Position numbers and translations under genes: made by a program
The notes under the pieces: model-generated
What the model was told of the DNA's origin: nothing
Seen by the model: only the letters and a program-made list of their open reading frames with translations
Database searches by the model: none
In this document: positions 48,771 to 57,107 of the stretch, one piece after another
Layout: each line of letters begins with the position of its first letter
Position numbering within the stretch: position 1 is the first letter of the stretch
Source of the DNA: Glycomyces sambucus
GTDB lineage: Bacteria; Actinomycetota; Actinomycetes; Mycobacteriales; Micromonosporaceae
Direction of reading: 5' to 3'
Assembly (NCBI RefSeq): GCF_900102815.1
Contig: NZ_FNGF01000005.1
Location: forward strand, 62,001 to 126,000
Length of the DNA stretch: 64,000 bases

Positions 48771-49085
48771 TCGTTATCGCGCATCCGTCGATATGTACGA
48801 AAAACGGCTTCCGCGGCCTCTAGGCTACGGAATGCGGGTTGACCAGGTCTTTCAGTCCCGCTGAGTCCAGTTGGGCTCAGTAGGCGCCAGCTGGAACCCT
48901 GCCTAAGTTTTAGGGCTTCGACTACACCGTCACGATCGATCAGGAGCACCCAAGGGCGACAGATCCGGTCAAGGCCGGGTTTCTCGTGGTCGTGCTCCCG
49001 CAGGCTCGGTCCCGCGCACGATCAAGATGGGCGGACCGGGGCACACGGCGGCTAGAACAGCAACTTCCCGATGTGATCGGTGCGC
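48771..49085. other. Non-coding stretch at the left end of the element
   Basis: 315 nt with no supported gene. A 65-codon minus-strand frame (48752-48949) overlaps the tRNA terminator and has no start signal or recognisable similarity. It may be a relic of a deleted integrase region, but no integrase motif (R...HxxR...Y) can be read. Confidence 0.4.
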
Positions 49086-49376
49086 TCACCCAGCGCTCAT
49101 GAGCTGGTCGATGAGGCGGCAGAAGATCTCGGGAGGGTGGGTCGGTCCGTCGTGCGGTTCGCTGAGCATGGAGTCGAGGACATCGGCGACCCAACGATGC
49201 CGAGTGGACCCGTCATGCACCCAGTCCGTTTCCAGTTCTTGGAAGAACTCGGTGAGGTACATGCTCGACCGGTAGGGGAAGTAGCTCGGCGCCTCGCTTG
49301 GGGCAGATCCCTCCATTACACGGTTGCCGCAGATCAAGTCAGCAAGCGCCTCAGAATTCCGTCGCTTGAACTTCAT
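49086..49376 (-). CDS. Small cargo protein, possibly abortive-infection-type N-terminal domain
   Basis: 96 aa from ATG 49374-49376, with AGAGGTGAT as a strong Shine-Dalgarno 4 nt upstream; this start is preferred to the longer frame to 49490. The sequence (KRRNSEALADLICGNRVMEG, then YFPYRSSMYLTEFFQELETD, WVHDGSTRHRWVADVLDSML) recalls helical N-terminal domains of AbiJ-like or HEPN-associated abortive infection proteins (Y-R-S...L-x-x-F-F...H-D-G-S-T-R-x-x-W-V). The usual C-terminal effector domain is missing. It is divergent from the nSTAND gene and may be its partner or inhibitor. The assignment is weak. Confidence 0.55.
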   Translation of the reverse strand: MKFKRRNSEALADLICGNRVMEGSAPSEAPSYFPYRSSMYLTEFFQELETDWVHDGSTRHRWVADVLDSMLSEPHDGPTHPPEIFCRLIDQLMSAG

Positions 49377-49685
49377 TTGATCACCTCTGCATCTGTTGGA
49401 ACAGGGTCTTGAGATTTCCAGAAATCCAGTATGAGGCTCTTCGATGATGATGCAGTCGCTGGGCATTCGCCCGCTTCCGGAGCTAGGCAAGTACTTGCTA
49501 TTCGTGACAGAGGTGTCAAATCAACATTCATCGACCCCCCGACCGGATCGGTCGCGCCGCAGCTCGACTGAACACAGCCCTCCGAAATCGTGACCTGTTC
49601 GAGAGGGGGAGATTTCAGTACTTGGTCTCAACTACGATTGAACGGCCCGACGGGAGCTGAAGCAAATAGTTGACCCCGAGGCGCA
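49377..49685. other. Divergent intergenic region of the element
   Basis: 309 nt between the 96-aa gene and the nSTAND gene, comparatively AT-rich. It should contain both promoters. I see no palindrome or repeated operator that would indicate a dedicated regulator. Confidence 0.4.
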
Positions 49686-52600
49686 GTGACTCAACCGGTC
49701 GCGTCGACACCGCACCACGACCCCCTTGCCGAAGCGTGTTGGGCTATCGTTTCTGTCATGTCTTCATCTGCCCCCGATGAGCATGGAAATCCCGAAACCA
49801 ATGGTTCGTACGGACCGCAACCGCATCGCATGCGCGAAGGAGTGCGAGCTTCGGTCGATCGGATTCGAGCGTTGCTGTCGAGCGCGACCTATCCGATGTT
49901 GACTGCTCTGATCTGTTCAAGTGCAGCCACACCAGTCGTCGCGGCTGCTCTTGGTGCCGGAGCGACGTTGACCGCTGCGTTCGGCACCGTCGGTGCCATC
50001 GGCGGTAACGCCCTCAGTGAGGTGCTGATCGATCGCATTCGGCAGACCCGACCAAATGATTCGGTCGTGGAGGAGGAGTCGCTGCGATCGGGATTGACCG
50101 ACGCGTTCGCGGAGATCCTGAATTCGGCCTCGCCCGATCTGGCCGCTGCCCGGGACGGGGTGGCTGTGCTGCTGCGCGACTCTGGAGCGTTCGAGGAGCT
50201 CATCCGCGAGGCGCTTCGCGAGGACCATCAGGAGTTGCTCGTCGCATTGCAACGAGAGTTCGAGGAGCTCGGCAGAGCACACGAGGAATTGCGCCCCGTG
50301 CTCGTCGGTATGCAGGACCTGCTGCTGGAGCTGTGCCGTAACCAGGCACAGATCCTGGAGGTCGAGCTTTCGGTGCGGGAGACGGTGCAGGAGAGCCTCA
50401 GGGTGCTGGTGCAGATGTTCCAGCACGTGCAGCTCCTCGGCACGGGCCCGGCCGCCGATCCCGAGCGGGCGCAGTGGAACGGGAGCCCGTATCTAGGACT
50501 CCAGCCGTACACCGCCAATGACGCGCCCGTCTTCTTCGGCCGCGCGTCTACGCTCGCCGAACTGGTGGGCAAAGCCGGTGAGAGCATCTCCGGTGGCCTG
50601 ATGGTCGTCACGGGTTCTTCCGGCGTCGGGAAGTCCTCGTTGCTGCGTGCCGGACTGATTCCGGCGATCGAGCGCGGGCTTCTCAGATCCGATGCGGCCG
50701 AGGGTCCGTGGCGAGCGATCCTGCTCGACAGGCCTGGAGCGGCGCCGGTGAGCTCGCTTGCTGCAGAGCTTGCCAAGCATGGCGGGCCCGACTCGACCGC
50801 CACCAGGAAGGCATTGGTCGCAGACCCGGACGAGGCCGCCGATCGGGTCGAGGAGCGCAGAACCGGCCGCGATGGAGCGCGTCCGGAACGGATGCTCCTG
50901 GTCATCGACCAGTTCGAAGAGGTGTTCACCCTCGTCGAAGACCAGGAAAGGTCGCGTTTCCTGCGCATGATCGACTCGATCGCACGAAGCCCGCGCGCAT
51001 TCGTGGTCCTTGCCGTCCGCGGAGACTTCGTCGACCGATGCATGACCGTGCCAGCGCTGCGCGAAGCGGTGCAGGACCGGGTGTACCGGGTCGGTCCAAT
51101 GTCACGCGATCAGTTCCGTCAGGCGGCGCTGCTCCCAGCCGCGGCCGCCGGCGTTCATATCGAAGACATGGTGGTGAGGTCCCTCGTCGAAGAGCTCTGC
51201 GGTCCAGATCGATCAGATGAGGCCCCGCTCCGGCCTGAAGCGGCGCTGCCTTTGCTCTCCCAAACCATGCTGCTGCTGTGGGAGCGTCGAGGAGATCGCC
51301 GGACGCTGACGCTCGACTCCTACCATGCCCTCAACGGCGTAAGCAACGCTGTAGCCACTGCCGCAGAACAGGTATTCGGCTCTTTGGATGCCGCAGGGCA
51401 AGCTACGGCGATCGGGCTGTTCCGCCGCCTGATCGGCGTCAAGCGTCCCGACCAGCTGGTGCGGCTTGAAGTGGACCTACACAAACTGACCGGATCCGAG
51501 CGCGCGATCGCCGACGAGTTCACCGCCAAGCGCCTGATGGTGATGGACAGGGGCACCGTTGCGATCGCTCACGACGTGCTCTTGGAGCAGTGGACGCGAC
51601 TGCGTGAATGGATCGAACCCGACATTGAAAGTCGCATCCTGCTGACCCGGCTCGAAGCCGACACCGCCACCTGGCAAGAACACGGTGGCGATGAGTCCTT
51701 CCTGTACCAAGGCTCCCGGCTGGACCACCTCGAATCCAGAGGCATCAAGACGTGGCAGGCGTATCCCGAGAGGGAGTTGCGACCGAGCCCCAAAGCCGAG
51801 GACTTCATCGACAAGTCCCGCGCTCGCGCTAGGCGTCGGATCCGCATCAGGCGCCTCCTGACCGGTTCGCTCGCCGGCATCACCGCCCTCGCCTTGATCC
51901 TGGCAGCGCTCGCCTACGTCCAGAGCCAAGACCTCATCGAGCAGCGCAACCGTGTACTTTCCGAGCAGCTCGCCGCCGAGAGCGCAGCACTGGTCGGCAC
52001 CAACGGGCAACTGGCGCAGCTCCTTGCAGCCGCCGCTTGGGAACTGCGCGAGACCGACGAGGCAAGCGCGGCGCTGACCGGAGCGATCGGAGACGCCACG
52101 GCCGGTGAGATCGTCACCGATCCGATCGACGGTATCGAGAACATGGCGCCGAACCCCGATGGGAGCCATCTCGCCACCACCGGCGAGAGCGGCCTGGTGC
52201 GGGTCTGGTCGACCGAGGACTGGACCTCCCAAGAACTCCCGGCCGAGGTGCGGCCCCGGGCAACAGCCACGGCCCTCACCTTCGATGCAACAGGTGAAGT
52301 GCTCGCGGTGGTCACCGAGCAGGGCGTCACACTCTGGGACATCGCGACGTCTCAGGCAATCATGTCTCTGGACTTCCTGGACGCGCACGTGGTGGCATTC
52401 AGCCCCGACGGATCGAAGCTCGCCGTGATGCAACAGGGAACGAGCTACACCGATGATGGAGACACGATCACAACGGTGACCGAGTCGGAAGTCTCGATCT
52501 GGGATCTGTCCAGCGGAGAGGAGATCGCGAGGCGCGGTGGCATCGAGGCGCAGCCGACGATCGCTTTCTCCGCGGACGGCGCCTCGGTCGCGCTGGTCGA

Positions 52601-54026
52601 CATCAGCGGTGAGCTCTGGGAGTGGACGTTCGCGTCGGATGCAATGGTCTCGGAACAGCTGTTCGGTGAAAGCGAGGTCACCACGCTGTGGGTCGGCGAT
52701 GGGGAGCAACCGCAGCTGTTCGCGTGCGGACCTGGTCGTTGCTTCGCCCGCAACGGTGGCAAGGATTGGGAAAGCGTCTCCACCTTTGCCAACGGGCAGT
52801 TCGTTTCGATCACACCTGATGGCAGGGCGATCGTCAGCACGGACGGTGGTCCGGTGGTCGTGGTCGACTTGGTCAACGGTGACATGACGACGCTCGCGAC
52901 TCAGGGCGAATTCAACTACTACTATACGACGCTAATCCCAAACTCTTCGACGCTGGTCGTCGGTACCGCTCGCGGGATGCAACTACTGGACTTCGAACGG
53001 GTCCCACCACCCGAAGCACCGGAGATGTCCTGGGAGTACGGGTCGGACTTGGTCGATGTGGCCGAGGACTCCAGCCGATTCATGATCCACGGATCGGCGG
53101 GGATAGAGGTGTGGGAGACCGACGATTGGAGTTCGGGACCTGCCGAGCTGGTGACCGCGATTCCTTCCATCGACTTCACCGGTGGCGCCATGAGTCCCGA
53201 CGGTGGCGTAGTGGCGATTCATGAGACCGTTGAAGAAGGGATTGAACGCCTGCGCCTTATCGATGCCTCGACTGGTTCCGACCTGCCCACCCCCACCGAG
53301 GAGTACCGATTCGTCGCGCAAACCCAGTTCGGCCCGAGCGGCAACGAGCTGGCAATGATCGTCGGAATCGGGCCAATCGGAGAGGTGGCCACCTACGAAC
53401 TCTGGATTTGGGACATGGTCGCTGGTGAACTCGTTCTCCAGCTCGATGCGACCGCAGGCATGGAGAGCCATTTCGTTTTCGTCCCAGAGAAAGAGCGGAT
53501 CGCTCTGGCCGGGGCGGACGGCATCATCGCGATCTGGGACTACCGGGACGGCGAACTGGCCGACTCGATCACCAGCGGTGCCAGCAAGCCCGAAGGACTC
53601 GCGTTCAACATCGACGGATCCCGACTGGGAGTCGCCACCCCCACCGGCCTGATCGTCTGGGACATGGAGACCAAAGAATCCGAATCCTATGAGACCGGCC
53701 GGATCTTCGGCGGCCTCGCATTCACACCGGACGACCGGTTCGTTGTCACGATCGACGGGGCAGACTCCCTCCGCTTCTGGGATCTTGAGCGCCGCCAGGT
53801 GGCTGCCGACATGCGTGCGGGCGACACGGTCAACTCGGCTGAATTCCTCTCCAGCGGTTGGCAGATCGCGGTCGGCAACGGCAGTCAGCTGATGGTCCTC
53901 GACGCCTCGACCCTGATCGATCCCTTCGCAACAGTGTGTGAACAGGCCGGACGAAGCCTGACGCCAGAGGAGTGGGCGGAGTACCTTCCGGACTTCGAGT
54001 ACGGGGAAATCTCGGTCTGCACCTGA
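49686..54026 (+). CDS. nSTAND1-type NTPase with WD40 repeats
   Basis: 1446 codons from GTG 49686 (GAGG 5 nt upstream); ATG 49758 is the alternative. Residues 70-105 form a hydrophobic, Ala/Gly-rich pair of helices, and 110-260 are helical. The novel-STAND NTPase module begins at SPYLGLQPYTANDAPVFFGR (about 266), with Walker A GSSGVGKS (Lys316), Walker B MLLVIDQFEEVF (Asp408), and the STAND winged-helix/AVATAAEQVF region. A single membrane helix (about 724-745, GSLAGITALALILAALAYV) is followed by WD40-like blades from about 815 to 1410 (PDGSHLATTGESGLVRVWS, SPDGSKLAVMQQG, VWDMETKESESYETG). STAND proteins are signal-dependent oligomerising switches, many of them in phage defence. No effector enzyme domain is recognised; the N-terminus may act on membranes. 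Confidence 0.88.
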   Translation: MTQPVASTPHHDPLAEACWAIVSVMSSSAPDEHGNPETNGSYGPQPHRMREGVRASVDRIRALLSSATYPMLTALICSSAATPVVAAALGAGATLTAAFGTVGAIGGNALSEVLIDRIRQTRPNDSVVEEESLRSGLTDAFAEILNSASPDLAAARDGVAVLLRDSGAFEELIREALREDHQELLVALQREFEELGRAHEELRPVLVGMQDLLLELCRNQAQILEVELSVRETVQESLRVLVQMFQHVQLLGTGPAADPERAQWNGSPYLGLQPYTANDAPVFFGRASTLAELVGKAGESISGGLMVVTGSSGVGKSSLLRAGLIPAIERGLLRSDAAEGPWRAILLDRPGAAPVSSLAAELAKHGGPDSTATRKALVADPDEAADRVEERRTGRDGARPERMLLVIDQFEEVFTLVEDQERSRFLRMIDSIARSPRAFVVLAVRGDFVDRCMTVPALREAVQDRVYRVGPMSRDQFRQAALLPAAAAGVHIEDMVVRSLVEELCGPDRSDEAPLRPEAALPLLSQTMLLLWERRGDRRTLTLDSYHALNGVSNAVATAAEQVFGSLDAAGQATAIGLFRRLIGVKRPDQLVRLEVDLHKLTGSERAIADEFTAKRLMVMDRGTVAIAHDVLLEQWTRLREWIEPDIESRILLTRLEADTATWQEHGGDESFLYQGSRLDHLESRGIKTWQAYPERELRPSPKAEDFIDKSRARARRRIRIRRLLTGSLAGITALALILAALAYVQSQDLIEQRNRVLSEQLAAESAALVGTNGQLAQLLAAAAWELRETDEASAALTGAIGDATAGEIVTDPIDGIENMAPNPDGSHLATTGESGLVRVWSTEDWTSQELPAEVRPRATATALTFDATGEVLAVVTEQGVTLWDIATSQAIMSLDFLDAHVVAFSPDGSKLAVMQQGTSYTDDGDTITTVTESEVSIWDLSSGEEIARRGGIEAQPTIAFSADGASVALVDISGELWEWTFASDAMVSEQLFGESEVTTLWVGDGEQPQLFACGPGRCFARNGGKDWESVSTFANGQFVSITPDGRAIVSTDGGPVVVVDLVNGDMTTLATQGEFNYYYTTLIPNSSTLVVGTARGMQLLDFERVPPPEAPEMSWEYGSDLVDVAEDSSRFMIHGSAGIEVWETDDWSSGPAELVTAIPSIDFTGGAMSPDGGVVAIHETVEEGIERLRLIDASTGSDLPTPTEEYRFVAQTQFGPSGNELAMIVGIGPIGEVATYELWIWDMVAGELVLQLDATAGMESHFVFVPEKERIALAGADGIIAIWDYRDGELADSITSGASKPEGLAFNIDGSRLGVATPTGLIVWDMETKESESYETGRIFGGLAFTPDDRFVVTIDGADSLRFWDLERRQVAADMRAGDTVNSAEFLSSGWQIAVGNGSQLMVLDASTLIDPFATVCEQAGRSLTPEEWAEYLPDFEYGEISVCT

Positions 54027-54117
54027 TCTCTCAAGAAGGAGTGTCGACGGGCTCGACGGAACGGAAGGAACATCCGGTAGAGGATGATTCGAGCCACGAA
54101 TCTGTAGCCCGCCTCTC

Positions 54118-54169
54118 AAGCGGGTTTCGGGTGATACCCGATCATGGGTTCAAATCCCATATCCTCCGC
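54118..54169 (+). repeat. attR: truncated tRNA-Ser copy
   Basis: 52 bp identical to 48654-48705. Just upstream, 54107-54114 also match the tRNA, but the anticodon GCT is replaced by CTC and the 5' half of the tRNA is absent, so this copy is not a functional tRNA. Confidence 0.9.
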
Positions 54170-54170
54170 A

Positions 54171-54242
54171 ACGAAGTGGAGGAGGTCCGAGAACAGGGTC
54201 TCCGCCACGAAGTGGAGGAGGTCCGAAAACAGGGCCTCCGCC
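54171..54242 (+). repeat. Two tandem 36-bp repeats next to attR
   Basis: 54171-54206 and 54207-54242 differ at only two positions. Each begins ACGAAGTGGAGGAGGTCCGA and ends CTCCGCC, which equals the tRNA-Ser 3' terminal bases. They lie outside the element, between attR and the terminator, i.e. in what was originally the tRNA-Ser trailer. Confidence 0.85.
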
Positions 54243-54246
54243 AACG

Positions 54247-54287
54247 GCCCCGCCGACCTGCATCAACGCAGGATCAGCGGGGCTTTT
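54247..54287 (+). terminator. Rho-independent terminator beyond attR
   Basis: An outer 7-bp stem GCCCCGC/GCGGGGC plus inner CCTGC/GCAGG stem, followed by TTTT at 54284-54287. Probably the original terminator of tRNA-Ser before the element entered. Confidence 0.85.
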
Positions 54288-54366
54288 CGCTGTTCCGGGA
54301 CCACCTGCTCCCGCTTCGTACGGGGAGTGCTTCGGCGGGCTCGCTGTGCCGCAGCAAGGCTCGGGC

Positions 54367-54930
54367 CTACTGGTGCGGGCGGTAGGTGAGCCAGAGGCTT
54401 CCGGTGGGGGTGGGGATCGCCCGGACCAGGTCGAGTTCTCTGGGGCCTTCGAGGCCGGTGAAGAGGCGCCGGCCCTCGGGGAACAGGACCCGTCCGACCG
54501 CGAGGTTGATCTCGTCGACGAGTTCTTCGTGCAGGAGCGTCTGGGCGAGGGTGATGCTCCCGTGGACGCCGATGTCGGCGCCGGGGGTCTCCTTCAGGGC
54601 CCGGACGAAGTCGGGGACCGGGTCGGCGACCGGCTCGGCGTTGGTCCACTCGCGCGCGAGCGGGGTCGACGTGAAGACGTACTTCCGCACGGGGTTGATG
54701 AACTCGGCGAACGGCTCGCCCTCGGCCCGCGGCCACCAGTAGGACCATTCGTCGTAGGTCTTGCGGCCCATGAGCACCGCGTCCTGGGAGGCGGTCATGT
54801 GCGCCTCCATGCCCGCGGTGACGGGGTCGAACACCGGCGCCCCGTCGCCGTCGCCTTCGGGGAAGTACCTCGCGGGATGCTCGACACCGCCGTCGAGCGA
54901 CGAGAGCATGAACAGCACGACCTTGCGCAT
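54367..54930 (-). CDS. Dihydrofolate reductase/RibD C-terminal family protein
   Basis: 187 aa from ATG 54928-54930 with GAGGTGT upstream. The RibD C-terminal/DHFR-like reductase fold is seen in KVVLFMLSSLDGGVEHPARY, DAVLMGRKTYDEWSYWWPR (NADPH-site GRKT), YVFTSTPLAREWTNAEP, IGVHGSITLAQTLLHEELVD and LFPEGRRLF. Such stand-alone actinobacterial proteins are NADPH-dependent reductases of unknown substrate, distinct from classical folA. The frame extends upstream to 55320 through an antisense part of the cupin gene and is rejected there. Confidence 0.88.
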   Translation of the reverse strand: MRKVVLFMLSSLDGGVEHPARYFPEGDGDGAPVFDPVTAGMEAHMTASQDAVLMGRKTYDEWSYWWPRAEGEPFAEFINPVRKYVFTSTPLAREWTNAEPVADPVPDFVRALKETPGADIGVHGSITLAQTLLHEELVDEINLAVGRVLFPEGRRLFTGLEGPRELDLVRAIPTPTGSLWLTYRPHQ

Positions 54931-55010
54931 TCCGACACCTCTCCTTCGCGCCCGAGCGGACCCTCCGTCGAGCACCCCGCCAACGTAACCGCCGCGGCCG
55001 ACAGTCGCGG

Positions 55011-55409
55011 CTAGTGCGGCGCCCCGGCGCCGACCGCCTCGTGCTGTGCTGCGGGGGAGTGCAGGCGCAGGGACTCCTGCTCGGCCGGGTCGGTGCGGGC
55101 GACGAGGGCGGTGACGTCCTCGTCGCCGACGATGGGCTGGTGGAGCATCCCCGCCGGGATGTACACCATGTCGCCCGGTTCGAGGTCGGCCAGGTGCTGG
55201 AGCTCGTCGCCGTAGCGGATCTGGTGGCGGCCGGCGAGCACGTAGATCGCCGATTCGTGGCCGTCGTGCATATGGGCGCGGGTCTCGGTGTGCGCCTCGA
55301 TGAACACGCGGTGCAGGCACAGCCGCTGCGAACCGGCCGATTCGCGGGACACGCCCGCGGAGAACTGGCCGCCCTGTGCGCCTGCGTAGGTGCCGTTCTC
55401 GTTCTTCAT
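55011..55409 (-). CDS. Cupin-domain protein
   Basis: 132 aa from ATG 55407-55409; GTG codons at 55418 and 55424 are possible alternatives. The cupin barrel motifs are present: TETRAHMHDGHESAIYVLAG (G-x5-H-x-H-x3-4-E-x6-G type metal ligands His, His, Glu) and LEPGDMVYIPAGMLHQPIVG (second motif G-D...P-x-x-x-x-H). Probably a metal-dependent small-molecule isomerase/dioxygenase or a sensor; no substrate is indicated. It lies upstream of the DHFR-like gene on the same strand (80-nt gap). Confidence 0.82.
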   Translation of the reverse strand: MKNENGTYAGAQGGQFSAGVSRESAGSQRLCLHRVFIEAHTETRAHMHDGHESAIYVLAGRHQIRYGDELQHLADLEPGDMVYIPAGMLHQPIVGDEDVTALVARTDPAEQESLRLHSPAAQHEAVGAGAPH

Positions 55410-55503
55410 GATTACCACATTCACGCCGAAACGATAACGGTTGTGTTTGCCCTGGCGGCGTTCTCGCGAATCCACGGTGTGTCGTATGTGGAAGGTGAGT
55501 CGT

Positions 55504-56514
55504 TCATCCCGCGAGGGTGGACTCGACCTCATGAAGGTGGTCGGTCCACCAGCGCAGCAGGCGTTCGTCGGAGAAGAACAGCCAGTCGCCGGCGTTGTTG
55601 CCGAGGAAGTAGTGGTACTTCAAGTGCCACACCGAGGTCAGGAGCTTCCACCACCGGCGCCGGGCGGCGTCGAGGAGGGCTTCCCCGCCGATCGGCGCGA
55701 AGGTGCGGTATCCGGCGACGACCGCCGCGAGGTGGTCGAGGTCGAGGCTGCCGTCGGCGAGGGCGCACTGGTAGGTGGCGGCGCGGACGATCTCCTCGGC
55801 GTACGGGTTGACGCGGACCCGGTCCCAGTCGAGGACGGCGGCGATGCGGTCGTCGCGCCACAGCAGGTTCCAGTTCTGGCAGTCGCCGTGCGTCCACCCG
55901 TGCGGGCCGGTGAAGCCGTCCTCGGAGGGGCGCTGGTGCTCGTTGGCCGCGACGAGGTCGAGGCGGGTGCGGAGCAGTGGCGCCACCGCTCGGTCGAACT
56001 CATCGGGCGCGTCCCGGCCGTCGATCAGCCGGAGGTAGTCGCCGATCCGCTCGCTGGCGGTGGCGACGGTAGGCGGGGGCTCGAAGCGGGGCGCCGCCTC
56101 GGGGAGCAGGCCGGGCCGGGCGAGGGCGAGCCGAACCCGGGCCAGGACCTCGCCCATGTGGAACGCGGTCGCGCGGGTCATCTCGGCCCCGCGCCGGTGG
56201 TCGCCGTCGATCCAAGGGGCCAGGTAGTAGGCGTGCACGCCCAGTTCGAGGACTGACTTGCCGCTCCCGGTGGGGACGGCCGCGACGACGGGGACGCCGT
56301 CGGCCGCGACCGACACCATGAGCGCGAGGCTGCGCCGGGCGTCGTCGGGCGAGGTCTGGTCGAGTTCCTTGAGCGCGAACGCACCCGCGTCCGTCACGAG
56401 GCGCCAGTTCCGGTTGAGCACCCCCTCGGCCACGACCCTGCACTCGCGCACCGCCCCGAGGCCGTACGCGCTCGCGATCGCATCGACACCGGCGAGGGGA
56501 AGGGGAGCAGCCAC
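55504..56514 (-). CDS. Aminoglycoside phosphotransferase (APH)-fold kinase
   Basis: 336 aa from GTG 56512-56514; the -10-like TAGCCT 6 nt upstream supports this start. A protein-kinase-like APH fold: GVLNRNWRLVTDAGAFALKE (N-lobe with ATP-site Lys), catalytic loop GWTHGDCQNWNLLW (H-G-D-x-x-x-x-N), metal-binding AAVLDWDRVRVNPYAEEI, and a C-terminal helical part (WHLKYHYFLGNNAGDWLFFS). It resembles homoserine kinase II/methylthioribose-kinase-like members more than drug-resistance enzymes, and no resistance context is present. The substrate is unknown. Confidence 0.85.
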   Translation of the reverse strand: MAAPLPLAGVDAIASAYGLGAVRECRVVAEGVLNRNWRLVTDAGAFALKELDQTSPDDARRSLALMVSVAADGVPVVAAVPTGSGKSVLELGVHAYYLAPWIDGDHRRGAEMTRATAFHMGEVLARVRLALARPGLLPEAAPRFEPPPTVATASERIGDYLRLIDGRDAPDEFDRAVAPLLRTRLDLVAANEHQRPSEDGFTGPHGWTHGDCQNWNLLWRDDRIAAVLDWDRVRVNPYAEEIVRAATYQCALADGSLDLDHLAAVVAGYRTFAPIGGEALLDAARRRWWKLLTSVWHLKYHYFLGNNAGDWLFFSDERLLRWWTDHLHEVESTLAG

Positions 56515-56520
56515 CGCGAA

Positions 56521-56526
56521 AGGCTA
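56521..56526 (-). promoter_or_regulatory. -10 element of the APH-fold kinase gene
   Basis: TAGCCT on the minus strand, 6 nt before the GTG start. Confidence 0.45.
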
Positions 56527-56654
56527 CCGGTCGCCGCGCGTCGACGCGAGGGGCGTGGGTCGTGTCCCGGGACCGGCCGAGGGGGCGGTCGGAGCGCCGG
56601 CCGCCGCCGGGAACGCGCGCCTGAACGCCGTTGCGCCGGCGCGGTATCGAGAGG

Positions 56655-57107
56655 TCAGAACCATTTCGCGAGGTCGAGTACGGTCACGCCCTCGTGGTCG
56701 ATGATGGCCCGGTACAGCTCGTCCGACAGCATGTCCTCCCGCCACCCGCTCATGAACTCGCGAGCGGTGCTGACGCTGCTGGCCCTGGCCGCGACGGGGA
56801 AGTACGCCCACACCCACATGAGGCCGCCGCCGTTGAGGTAGTACAGGAGCAGTCCGCTCTTGTCGTGCGCCTTGTTGTCGATGAGGCTGCGCAGGTGCTC
56901 GGCCGGCTCGCGGGACTCCGGGTCGCGGGCCAGCACCTGGTACAGGTCGGTGCGGGCGGTCTGCCGGTCCTTGAACACGATCGAGGCGTGCACCGGACTG
57001 TCGTCGCGCCAGGGCGAGTACACCTGGAGGTGCGCCCACCCGGGGCCGTGCAGCTCGGGGTCCGGCGGGTACCCGCCGGGTTCGGCCCCGTGGCGTCCGA
57101 TCGTCAT
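56655..57107 (-). CDS. Last protein of the NrtR-nucleosidase operon, unknown
   Basis: 150 aa from ATG 57105-57107, overlapping the DivIVA-motif gene by 4 nt. An alpha/beta protein with no signal peptide: YPPDPELHGPGWAHLQVYSP, then VHASIVFKDRQTARTDLYQV, LLYYLNGGGLMWVWAYFPVA and SGWREDMLSDELYRAIIDHE. A Gly-rich hydrophobic strand (LNGGGLMWVWAYF) is the only prominent motif. No family recognised. Its place at the end of the four-gene operon suggests a role with the nucleosidase, as accessory, effector or antidote. Confidence 0.72.
   Translation of the reverse strand: MTIGRHGAEPGGYPPDPELHGPGWAHLQVYSPWRDDSPVHASIVFKDRQTARTDLYQVLARDPESREPAEHLRSLIDNKAHDKSGLLLYYLNGGGLMWVWAYFPVAARASSVSTAREFMSGWREDMLSDELYRAIIDHEGVTVLDLAKWF

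Larger units (their letters stand above)
48654..54169 (+). mobile_element. Integrase-less element in tRNA-Ser(GCT) carrying an nSTAND gene
   Basis: About 5.5 kb bounded by a 52-bp perfect repeat of the tRNA 3' half. The interior is visibly less GC-rich and uses more A/T-ending codons (GAT, GCA, TCG, CGA, GTT) than flanking genes. It contains one small minus-strand gene and one large STAND-WD40 gene; no integrase, excisionase, replication or transfer gene is present. It is therefore either a decayed island that lost its integrase or a satellite-type element moved by a helper. Cargo of this kind is typical of phage-defence or signalling islands; that role is inference. Confidence 0.85.

Noticed and set aside
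48752-48949. 65-codon minus-strand frame at the left end of the island
   Set aside because: Overlaps the tRNA-Ser terminator and has no initiation signal; no integrase or excisionase motif can be read.
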